The notes beneath the pieces are model-generated. The model was not told where the DNA came from. It worked only from the letters and a program-made list of their open reading frames with translations, and ran no database searches. A stretch of 16,441 nt of DNA from an uncultured Muribaculaceae bacterium. Its GTDB lineage: Bacteria > Bacteroidota > Bacteroidia > Bacteroidales > Muribaculaceae. The stretch covers positions 1 through 16,441 of the forward strand of contig CABUTS010000064.1 in the NCBI GenBank assembly GCA_902494515.1. The letters run 5' to 3'. The translations under genes and the position numbers were made by a program. The stretch's first letter is position 1. The number at the start of each line of letters is the position of its first letter. Shown here piece by piece: positions 6,617 through 12,390 of this stretch.

Positions 6617-7201
6617 ATGGCAACACCGTCAATCAAAGGGACTCAGACCGAGAAGAATCTCGTGGTTTCATACGCCGCTGAGTCGATGGCTTACTCCCGC
6701 TATACTTTCTATGCGCAGCAGGCCGACAATGAGCAATATTTCCCTATCGGGCAGATTTTCCGTGAAACTGCCGCAAATGAACTCCATCACGCCAAGATTT
6801 ATTTCAAATACCTCGAAGGGGGCAGTCTCGATGTCAACGTCGGTGTTGACGCCGGCACTATCGCCGACACCGCCTCGAATCTCGCTCTTTCGGCCAAGGA
6901 GGAGAAGGAGGAGGGCTACGAGATGTATCGCGCTTTTGCCGAGGTAGCCGACAAGGAGGGTTTCGCCGACATCGCCGCTCATTTCCGCGCCATCGCCGAA
7001 ATCGAGATGCACCACCACCGCCGTTTCTTGCGCTATCTCAGCCAGGTAAAGGAGGGCACCGTATGGAAGCGCGAGAAACCGATCACCTGGCGCTGTCTGG
7101 TCTGCGGTTATACCTTCGTCGGCACCGAGCCCCCGAAGGTCTGCCCCGCCTGCAACCATCCCTACCAGCACTACATGGCCATGGATGAACCTGACGAGTA
7201 A
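6617..7201 (+). CDS. rbr: Rubrerythrin (diiron peroxidase)
   Basis: Rubrerythrin is a cytoplasmic non-haem iron peroxidase that reduces hydrogen peroxide in anaerobes using electrons delivered through its rubredoxin domain. The 194-residue protein has a four-helix ferritin-like domain (about 10-145). Diiron ligands appear as Glu22 (AAESMAYSRY), the ExxH motif Glu55-His58, Glu97/Glu99 and the second ExxH Glu130-His133. A C-terminal rubredoxin domain has CxxC pairs at Cys160/Cys163 and Cys176/Cys179. Length and domain order are standard. It stands alone between a terminator upstream and a bidirectional terminator downstream, so it is probably monocistronic. Oxidative-stress induction is usual for the family, but no operator is visible here. 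Confidence 0.97.
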   Translation: MATPSIKGTQTEKNLVVSYAAESMAYSRYTFYAQQADNEQYFPIGQIFRETAANELHHAKIYFKYLEGGSLDVNVGVDAGTIADTASNLALSAKEEKEEGYEMYRAFAEVADKEGFADIAAHFRAIAEIEMHHHRRFLRYLSQVKEGTVWKREKPITWRCLVCGYTFVGTEPPKVCPACNHPYQHYMAMDEPDE

Positions 7202-7220
7202 GCTGCCGCCAGCCAAACAT

Positions 7221-7256
7221 AAAAAGGCCCTCGGAGATTTCTCCGGGGGCTTTTTT
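7221..7256 (+). terminator. Bidirectional intrinsic terminator after rubrerythrin
   Basis: GCCCTCGGAG (7227-7236) pairs over all 10 positions, with one G-T pair, with CTCCGGGGGC (7241-7250) around an ATTT loop. Six T residues follow, and five A residues (7221-7225) precede it. It can therefore also stop transcripts of the convergent der operon. Confidence 0.9.
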
Positions 7257-7270
7257 GCGCTTATTGGCTC

Positions 7271-7330
7271 GCCGACGGCAAGCGCTGGTCACCGACGGCA
7301 AACGCTGCACACCGACGGCAAGCCGCCGGA
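7271..7330. repeat. Three 20-bp tandem repeats between the rubrerythrin terminator and der
   Basis: The core CCGACGGCAA occurs at 7272, 7292 and 7312, an exact 20-base period. The first two units continue with (G/A)CGCTG-(G/C)-(T/A)-C, and the third diverges after the core. The array lies in the short convergent spacer, downstream of both genes. Confidence 0.85.
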
Positions 7331-7383
7331 ACAGTGGCAAAAATTTTGGCACGGATTTGGGTGACAAAAGTTTTGGAGTGGGG

Positions 7384-8700
7384 TTATTTTTCGCGCATGA
7401 AGATGGCGATGGGGGTGCCGTGGAATTCCCAGGTGTCGCGGATTTTGTTCTCGAGGAAGCGGCGGTAGGGTTCCTTGACCCACTGCGGGAGGTTGCAGAA
7501 GAAGATGAAGGTCGGAATCTGGGCGCCTTTTAGCTGGGTTACGTATTTGATTTTCACGTATTTGCCTTTGTTGGCTGGGGGCGGGTAGGCGCCGATGGCT
7601 TCGAGCATCACCTTGTTGAGCTGCGAGGTCGGGATTTCGCGGCGGCGGTTCTTATAGACGTCGACGGCGGTTTCCACAACCTTGAAGATGCGCTGCTTGG
7701 TCAGGGCCGAGCAGAAGATTACCGGGAAGTCGGTGAAGGGGGCGAACTTGTTGCGGATGGCCTGTTCGAAGAACTTCTGGGCTTTCTCGGACTTGTCTTC
7801 GGCGATGTCCCACTTGTTGACGCAGACCACCAGTCCCTTCTTGTTTTTCTGAATCAGGGAGAAGATGTTGGCGTCCTGGGCCTCGATGCCGCGGGTGGCG
7901 TCGATCATCAGGATGCAGACGTCCGAGGCTTCGATGGCACGGATGGAGCGGATCACCGAGTAGTATTCGATGTCTTCGTTGACCTTCTGCTTCTTGCGGA
8001 TTCCGGCGGTGTCGACCAGATAGAAGTCGAAGCCGAACTTCTGGTAGCGGGTATAGATGGAGTCGCGGGTGGTGCCGGCGATGTCGGTTACGATGTGGCG
8101 GTCTTCGCCGATGAAGGCGTTGATGAGCGACGATTTGCCGGCGTTAGGGCGGCCGACGATGGCGAATTTCGGGATCTCTTCGAGCTGCACATCATCGCCG
8201 GTGGGTTCGGGGAGTTTTGCGATGATTTCGTCGAGGAGGTCGCCGGAGCCGTAACCCGATACGGCCGACACGGGGATGGGGTCGCCCAGACCGAGAGAAT
8301 AGAACTCGGGGACGTTGTAGACCCACTCGTTGGAGTCGACTTTGTTGGCGACGAGGAGCACCGGCTTCTTGGAGCGGCGGAGGATTTCGGCGACATGGTC
8401 GTCGAGGTCGGTGACGCCGTTCATGGCGTCGACCACGAAGAGGACTTCGTCGGCCTGCTCGATGGCCACGGCCACCTGCTTGTTGATCTCCTCCTCGAAA
8501 ATATCATCGGAGTTGACCACCCAGCCGCCAGTGTCGACGATTGAGAATTCACGGCCGCACCATTCGACCTTGCCGTACTGACGGTCGCGGGTAGTTCCCG
8601 CCGTGGGGTCCACGATGGCCTGGCGGGATTCGGTGAGGCGGTTGAAGAGGGTAGACTTGCCGACGTTGGGGCGGCCGACGATGGCTACAAGCTGACTCAT
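7384..8700 (-). CDS. der: Ribosome biogenesis GTPase Der (EngA)
   Basis: Der is an essential GTPase that acts in late assembly of the 50S subunit. The 438-residue protein has two consecutive G domains. The first has GRPNVGKS (9-16), DTGG (56-59) and NKVD (119-122). The second has GRPNAGKS (183-190), DTAG (230-233) and NKWD (295-298). A C-terminal KH-like domain (about 350-438) ends in HGTPIAIFMREK. All G motifs are intact and the length is usual. It is the last gene of the yceD-rpmF-fabH-era-der cluster, starting 21 bases after the era stop, and is likely co-transcribed with era. The start ATG sits just before the first G1 loop (MSQLVAIVGRPN), as in homologues. Confidence 0.98.
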   Translation of the reverse strand: MSQLVAIVGRPNVGKSTLFNRLTESRQAIVDPTAGTTRDRQYGKVEWCGREFSIVDTGGWVVNSDDIFEEEINKQVAVAIEQADEVLFVVDAMNGVTDLDDHVAEILRRSKKPVLLVANKVDSNEWVYNVPEFYSLGLGDPIPVSAVSGYGSGDLLDEIIAKLPEPTGDDVQLEEIPKFAIVGRPNAGKSSLINAFIGEDRHIVTDIAGTTRDSIYTRYQKFGFDFYLVDTAGIRKKQKVNEDIEYYSVIRSIRAIEASDVCILMIDATRGIEAQDANIFSLIQKNKKGLVVCVNKWDIAEDKSEKAQKFFEQAIRNKFAPFTDFPVIFCSALTKQRIFKVVETAVDVYKNRRREIPTSQLNKVMLEAIGAYPPPANKGKYVKIKYVTQLKGAQIPTFIFFCNLPQWVKEPYRRFLENKIRDTWEFHGTPIAIFMREK

Positions 8701-8721
8701 AAGTTTGGGATAATCAGGGGT

Positions 8722-9705
8722 TTATTCAATATAACCGAAGGCGCGGAGCTTGTTTTCGCGGTTGCGCCAGTTGGGCTCGACTTTCACGAAAAGTTCGAGG
8801 TATACGCGCTTGCCGAAGAAGGTTTCGATGTCCTTGCGGGCTTCGGTGCCGACGCGTTTGAGCATTGCGCCCCCCTTGCCGATGAGGATTCCCTTCTGGG
8901 AGTCGCGCTCCACGAAGATGGTTGCCATGATGTGGATGCTGTTGTCCTTTTCCTCGAATTTCTCGACGATAACCTCCACGGAGTAGGGGATTTCCTTGTC
9001 GTAGTTGGTGAGGATCTTCTCGCGGATGATTTCGGTGACGAAGAAGCGGGCGGGCTTGTCGGTGAGGGCGTCCTTGCCGAAGTAGGGGGGATTGAAGGGG
9101 AGGAGCTCCACGATGCGGGCCATGAGGTTGGCGGTGTTGAAGTTTTCCTTGGCGGATACGGGGAACACTTCGGCGTTGGGGAGCTTGTCTTTCCAGCGGG
9201 CGATGATGGCGTCGAGGTCGCCGTTGCCTTTGAGGAGGTCTATCTTGTTGATGACCAGGAGCACGGGCATCTTCTGCTTGGCTACTTTGGCGAGGTAGTC
9301 GGCGTTCTTGTCGGGGGTCTCGACCACGTCGGTTACGTAGATGAGGACGTCGGCGTCGGTGAGGGCTCCTTCGGCGAAGTTGAGCATCGACTCCTGCAGC
9401 TTATAGTTGGGTTTGAGGACGCCGGGGGTGTCGGAGAAAACGATCTGGTATTCAGGGGCGTTGACTATGCCCATGATGCGGTGGCGGGTAGTCTGGGCCT
9501 TGGATGTGATGATGCTGACGCGCTCGCCGACGAGGTCGTTCATCAAGGTTGATTTGCCGACGTTGGGGTTCCCGACGATGTTTACGAAACCGGCTTTATG
9601 GCCGGGGAGAAGGTTCTCGGCGGGGCCTGCGGGAAGTTCTTTTTCGAGGGGAGTGAGGATTCGGGATTCGCCGGTGGCGGCGTCGGTATTGATAATCAAT
9701 TCCAT
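8722..9705 (-). CDS. era: GTPase Era, with a 36-residue N-terminal extension
   Basis: Era binds the 3' end of 16S rRNA and helps 30S maturation. The 327-residue protein contains G1 GNPNVGKST (45-53), G3 DTPG (92-95), G4 NKID (153-156) and G5 SAK (184-186). A C-terminal KH RNA-binding domain has the GxxG-type loop GKGG (276-279). Most Era proteins begin within a few residues of the HKAGFVNIVG segment. Here about 36 extra residues (ELIINTDAATGESRILTPL and on) precede it, with no ATG, GTG or TTG near the usual position, so the annotated ATG at 9705 is the most likely start. Candidate promoters and a hairpin lie just upstream. Confidence 0.96.
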   Translation of the reverse strand: MELIINTDAATGESRILTPLEKELPAGPAENLLPGHKAGFVNIVGNPNVGKSTLMNDLVGERVSIITSKAQTTRHRIMGIVNAPEYQIVFSDTPGVLKPNYKLQESMLNFAEGALTDADVLIYVTDVVETPDKNADYLAKVAKQKMPVLLVINKIDLLKGNGDLDAIIARWKDKLPNAEVFPVSAKENFNTANLMARIVELLPFNPPYFGKDALTDKPARFFVTEIIREKILTNYDKEIPYSVEVIVEKFEEKDNSIHIMATIFVERDSQKGILIGKGGAMLKRVGTEARKDIETFFGKRVYLELFVKVEPNWRNRENKLRAFGYIE

Positions 9706-9726
9706 GTTAAATCAGTTTAGGTGTTC

Positions 9727-9744
9727 CAAATTTAAACAAAAATA
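9727..9744 (-). promoter_or_regulatory. Two candidate -7 elements upstream of era
   Basis: On the minus strand TATTTTTG (9737-9744) and TAAATTTG (9727-9734) both match TAnnTTTG. Neither has a convincing TTG at the expected distance. They lie 22-39 bases before the era ATG in an AT-rich patch, so era-der may have a promoter separate from fabH. Confidence 0.4.
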
Positions 9745-9769
9745 GCACCTTAAAAGATGCTGTTTTTGT
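9736..9769 (-). terminator. Possible terminator between fabH and era, overlapping the era promoter candidate
   Basis: An imperfect stem of about 14 positions pairs 9736-9749 with 9756-9769 around a 6-base loop. Read on the minus strand it ends in a TATTTTTGT tract. The stem is AT-rich with one mismatch and one wobble pair, so termination would be partial. Its T-tract coincides with the TATTTTTG promoter element, placing a stop and a start signal at the same point. Confidence 0.4.
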
Positions 9770-9819
9770 GAAAATTTTTCAAAAAAGATGGCGGGGCGGG
9801 AACCGGAGGGCCGGGCTTT

Positions 9820-9838
9820 GCGCTTTCGCCGAAAGCGC
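9820..9838. other. Perfect 8-bp hairpin downstream of fabH
   Basis: GCGCTTTC (9820-9827) and GAAAGCGC (9831-9838) pair perfectly around a 3-base loop. There is no T-tract on either strand. The element lies about 78 bases after the fabH stop and may act as an mRNA 3' stabilising stem. GGCCCCGGG is duplicated nearby at 9865-9873 and 9902-9910. Confidence 0.55.
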
Positions 9839-9915
9839 CGCAGTAAAAGCAGGCGCCGGATGAAGGCCCCGGGAGACCAAACGCAGATTCCGGAAGGCGC
9901 AGGCCCCGGGCGGGA

Positions 9916-10896
9916 TCAGATGGCCCAGATGAGGTACATGGAACCCCAGGTGAAGCCGGCGCCGAAGGCGGTCAGCACGAGCTTGTCGCCTTTCTTGAGC
10001 TGCCCCTTGAATTCGTCGAGACACAGGGGGATGGAGGCGGCGGAGGTGTTGCCGTAGTGCTGGATGTTCACCAGAACCTTCTCGGTGGGGATCTGGGCGC
10101 GGGAACCTACAGCCTCGATGATGCGGAGGTTGGCCTGGTGAGGCACGAGGTAGTCGATGTCGTCGGGGGTGAGGTTGTTGCGTTTGAGGATGTCGACAGT
10201 GGAGGTGTACATGTCGGTGACGGCGTTCTTGTAGACGTTGCGGCCTTCCTGATAGAGGAAGTGCTCGCCGGCGTCGAGGGTAGCCTGAGTGGTGGGACGG
10301 GCGGAACCGCCGGCCCACATCACGAGGTGCTCGAGGCCGTTGCCGTCGACATGGAATACGGCATCCATTACGCCCTCGTTCTCCTCGGTGGGTTCAATGA
10401 GCACGCAGGCTGCGCCGTCGCCGAACAGCGGGCAGGTGGCACGGTCCTTGTAGTTGACCATTGAGGACATCTTCTCGGTAGCCACGACAACCACTTTCTT
10501 GCGCAGGCCGCTCTTGACGTAGGCGGCGGCGTCCTCGAGGGCTACGATGAAGCCGGCGCAGGCTGCCTGGATGTCGTAGCCGTAGGCGTTCTTCAGGCCG
10601 GTGCCCTTGCAGATGATCGATGCGGTTGAGGGGAAGCGGTAGTCGGGGTTGGAGGTGGCGCAAATCAGCAGTTCTACCTCTTCGGGCTTTGTGCCGGTGT
10701 CGGCGAGAAGTTTCTCGACGGCTTTGATACCTAAGAACGAGGAGCCTTCGGGGCTCTTGAGAATGCGGCGTTCCTTGATACCGACGCGGGTGGTGATCCA
10801 CTCGTCGTTGGTGTCAACCATTTTGGAGAGCATCTCGTTGTCGAGAATATCGTCGGGGACGTAAGAGGCGATGCCTGAAATCTTTGCGTTGAGCAT
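9916..10896 (-). CDS. fabH: 3-oxoacyl-[acyl-carrier-protein] synthase III (KAS III)
   Basis: FabH starts fatty-acid synthesis by condensing an acyl-CoA primer with malonyl-ACP. The 326-residue thiolase-fold protein has the catalytic triad of the family: Cys113 in QAACAGF, His253 in VPHQANLR and Asn283 in YGNTSAASIP. The conserved FGDGAACVL (158-166) and the glycine-rich FGAGFTWGS (311-319) near the C-terminus are also present. Its place between rpmF and era is standard for Bacteroidales and, as in many bacteria, links ribosome and lipid synthesis genes. No plsX or acpP accompanies it here. A 263-base spacer with several potential hairpins separates it from rpmF, which could allow separate control. 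Confidence 0.97.
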   Translation of the reverse strand: MLNAKISGIASYVPDDILDNEMLSKMVDTNDEWITTRVGIKERRILKSPEGSSFLGIKAVEKLLADTGTKPEEVELLICATSNPDYRFPSTASIICKGTGLKNAYGYDIQAACAGFIVALEDAAAYVKSGLRKKVVVVATEKMSSMVNYKDRATCPLFGDGAACVLIEPTEENEGVMDAVFHVDGNGLEHLVMWAGGSARPTTQATLDAGEHFLYQEGRNVYKNAVTDMYTSTVDILKRNNLTPDDIDYLVPHQANLRIIEAVGSRAQIPTEKVLVNIQHYGNTSAASIPLCLDEFKGQLKKGDKLVLTAFGAGFTWGSMYLIWAI

Positions 10897-11159
10897 AATC
10901 GGATTAAGGGAGATGGGTTTAACTTAGAACGTCGGAGAAGCCCGCAGGGTTCGCCTAAAGTGAGGTTGATTTGGCCATGAAGTTGGACTATATGGCTGCA
11001 AACCCGGGCGGAGCCGACCCTGATATGGCGGCAGACCGGCGGTCAGGGCTATAAAAAGGCAACAGCCATCCTAAAGGTCACCCCCGGTGAAGTGGGGGCG
11101 GACCTTTGCGATGGGTTGTGCATCCCGACGCAGAGTCAGGGGAAAAGGCGCGTCGGAGA
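10897..11159 (-). other. Structured spacer between rpmF and fabH
   Basis: This 263-base stretch holds no convincing ORF on either strand. Two clear inverted repeats lie in it. AAAGGTC (11073-11079) pairs with GACCTTT (11101-11107), with an inner CCCCC (11081-11085)/GGGGG (11094-11098) stem. CCCTGA (11018-11023) pairs with TCAGGG (11043-11048). Neither ends in a strong T-tract on the minus strand, although after the first the minus strand reads through GCCTTTTTATAG (11050-11061). No TAnnTTTG element precedes fabH within it. It may be an untranslated regulatory segment or processing site. Confidence 0.4.
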
Positions 11160-11345
11160 TCAGACTACAGCGTCTTTTTCGATGGCGAGTTTACCGCGAT
11201 AGTAGCCACATTCGGGGCATACGCAGTGGTAGATGTGCCATGCGCCGCAGTTGGGGCAAACAGCCAGTGCAGGCATAGCAGCCTTGTCGTGAGTACGACG
11301 CTTTGCGGTACGGGTCTTGGATTGACGTCTTTTAGGATGTGCCAT
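11160..11345 (-). CDS. rpmF: 50S ribosomal protein L32
   Basis: L32 is a small structural protein of the large ribosomal subunit. The 61-residue product begins MAHPKRRQSKTRTAKRRTH, a highly conserved basic L32 start. Its zinc ribbon has Cys30/Cys33 (CPNC) and Cys43/Cys46 (CPEC), so it is the zinc-binding form. It stands between yceD and fabH. The ATG at 11345 matches the conserved N-terminus. It is 137 bases downstream of the yceD stop, an unusually long gap that includes a run of ten G residues on the plus strand. Confidence 0.98.
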   Translation of the reverse strand: MAHPKRRQSKTRTAKRRTHDKAAMPALAVCPNCGAWHIYHCVCPECGYYRGKLAIEKDAVV

Positions 11346-11456
11346 TTTCTTTTATGATTTTACTGTTTTTGTTGTATAGAAGATAACGGGGCGGCAGCGC
11401 GAACCGTAGAGGGGAGCCTTGGGCCGCCGGAGCGGGCCGGAGAAGAGGCTTACCTC

Positions 11457-11466
11457 GGGGGGGGGG
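11457..11466. repeat. Ten-base G/C homopolymer between yceD and rpmF
   Basis: Ten consecutive G residues (C on the transcribed minus strand) lie 16 bases after the yceD stop and about 111 bases before the rpmF start. The flanks are also G/C-rich. Such runs are prone to slippage, but this one is outside any reading frame, so it could only influence mRNA structure or processing. Confidence 0.85.
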
Positions 11467-11482
11467 CCGGGCGGGGATTGGC

Positions 11483-12079
11483 CTAATCCTCGCGCGGGAG
11501 GTTCTTGAGCACGTCCCATCGGGGGTCGGTGGGGGAATCGGAATCATCGGCGATGGCGTCGGCCTGGCCGGATTCCATCTCTTCGATGAGCTCATCTTCG
11601 AGGTCGGCGTCTTCGTCGCCGGCCATATGGGTGCGGTGCTTTTTGAGCAGGGAGCTCATCGCGCGGTTGCATTTACCCATGGGGTGCACATGCTTGATGG
11701 GCACGGCCAGGGAGATGGTGTCGTAGAGCATATAGGCTATGTTGAGGTAGCTGTCGCTCTCGGGAATTTCGATGAACTCGTCGGAGTCGTCGCGGAATTC
11801 CTCGCCATACTTTACGGTTACGTGGTAGGCGGTGTCGATGGGAATCTCGAGGTCGTCGAGGCAACGATCGCAGGCCACCGTCACCGTTCCGGTGCAGGCG
11901 AAATTCAGGTCGTAGACACCGTTGCGGTGCTTGACGGTAACGACAACATCGACGTTTGCGTCGCGGATGTCGGCGCTTTCCATATCCTTGAAGAAATCCT
12001 TGGTGAGGTGGAAGTTGAAATCCTGTTCACCTTCGGGCATGCTCTTCAGGGGGAGCTTGAACTGGCTGAATTTTCCCAC
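11483..12079 (-). CDS. yceD: YceD family protein (DUF177), large-subunit rRNA accumulation factor
   Basis: YceD/DUF177 proteins are encoded next to rpmF in most bacteria, and the family is required for normal 23S rRNA levels in E. coli and plants. The 198-residue protein shows the family core ACTGTVTVACDRCLDDLEIPI (from 61) with Cys62, Cys70 and Cys73, and a further Cys137 in HPMGKCNRAM, together a likely zinc site. The C-terminus (about 145-198) is acidic and low-complexity (EDADLEDELIEEMESG) before a conserved-looking DPRWDVLKNL end. It is the first gene of the cluster and has a near-ideal promoter about 120 bases upstream, so the whole yceD-rpmF-fabH unit is probably driven from there. Confidence 0.93.
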   Translation of the reverse strand: MGKFSQFKLPLKSMPEGEQDFNFHLTKDFFKDMESADIRDANVDVVVTVKHRNGVYDLNFACTGTVTVACDRCLDDLEIPIDTAYHVTVKYGEEFRDDSDEFIEIPESDSYLNIAYMLYDTISLAVPIKHVHPMGKCNRAMSSLLKKHRTHMAGDEDADLEDELIEEMESGQADAIADDSDSPTDPRWDVLKNLPRED

Positions 12080-12132
12080 TGGTAATCTTATGTATGGCGT
12101 TAATAATCAGCGTTTTTTGCAAGCGCAATCGG

Positions 12133-12172
12133 GGAACGCCGGAGCGCCCTGCGGGGGCGAAGGGGCGTTTCC
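12133..12172 (-). promoter_or_regulatory. Two-tier hairpin in the yceD leader
   Basis: AACGCC (12135-12140) pairs with GGCGTT (12164-12169), and inside it CGCCC (12145-12149) pairs with GGGCG (12155-12159). It lies in the untranslated leader between the predicted start site (about 12192) and the yceD ATG (12079). It could influence translation or stability of the operon mRNA. No known leader family is recognised. Confidence 0.4.
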
Positions 12173-12198
12173 GCAACCGGCTGGCAGGAAAAACTTTG

Positions 12199-12229
12199 CA
12201 AAGTTAGGGATTTTTCCGCTGATTACAAA
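12199..12229 (-). promoter_or_regulatory. Promoter of the yceD-rpmF-fabH operon
   Basis: On the minus strand TTTG (12226-12229), a 19-base spacer and TAACTTTG (12199-12206) fit the Bacteroidetes housekeeping promoter exactly. Transcription should start near 12192, giving a leader of about 113 nt. Confidence 0.8.
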
Positions 12230-12230
12230 C

Positions 12231-12258
12231 AAAAAGGCCGAAATTTTTCGGTCTTTTT
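12231..12258 (-). terminator. Intrinsic terminator after the DUF349 gene and its repeat array
   Basis: AAAAAGGCCGAAA and TTTCGGTCTTTTT pair over 13 positions, with one G-T pair on the plus strand, around a very short loop. On the minus strand the stem ends in a TTTTTG tract. It lies between the repeat array and the yceD promoter and insulates the two operons. It could work in both directions. Confidence 0.75.
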
Positions 12259-12260
12259 GT

Positions 12261-12390
12261 CAGTGAATCTATTTTCAGTGAATCTGTTTCCGGGAGAATC
12301 TAAATTCAGTGAATATGTTTTCAGAGAATCTATTTCAGAAAATCTAATTCCCGGGTGAATCTATTTTCAGAGAATCGGTTTCCGGGGGAT
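12261..12390. repeat. Array of eight degenerate 15-bp repeats (core GAATCT)
   Basis: The core GAATCT or a one-to-two-base variant begins at 12265, 12280, 12296, 12311, 12326, 12340, 12357 and 12372, giving spacings of 15, 16, 15, 15, 14, 17 and 15. Two prefix types occur, CAGT/CAGA and GGGA/GGGT, and units ending in TTTCC or TTCCC precede the GGG-type prefix. The array abuts the DUF349 stop codon (12391-12393) on one side and the terminator on the other, so it would form the 3' untranslated region of that mRNA. There are no unique spacers, so it is not CRISPR. Confidence 0.85.

Noticed and set aside
7271..7330. CRISPR or attachment-site array
   Set aside because: There are only three 20-bp units with no spacers, and no integrase or tRNA gene nearby.
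8932..9552. A 206-codon plus-strand open frame opposite era
   Set aside because: The product is Gly/Val/Asp/Glu low complexity and lies entirely within the intact era gene.
11087..11357. Small plus-strand open frames across rpmF and its downstream spacer
   Set aside because: They overlap the conserved L32 gene in antisense and show no recognisable motifs or start signals.
12261..12390. CRISPR array
   Set aside because: The 15-bp units are degenerate and contiguous, with no unique spacers, no repeats of 24-40 bases and no cas genes.
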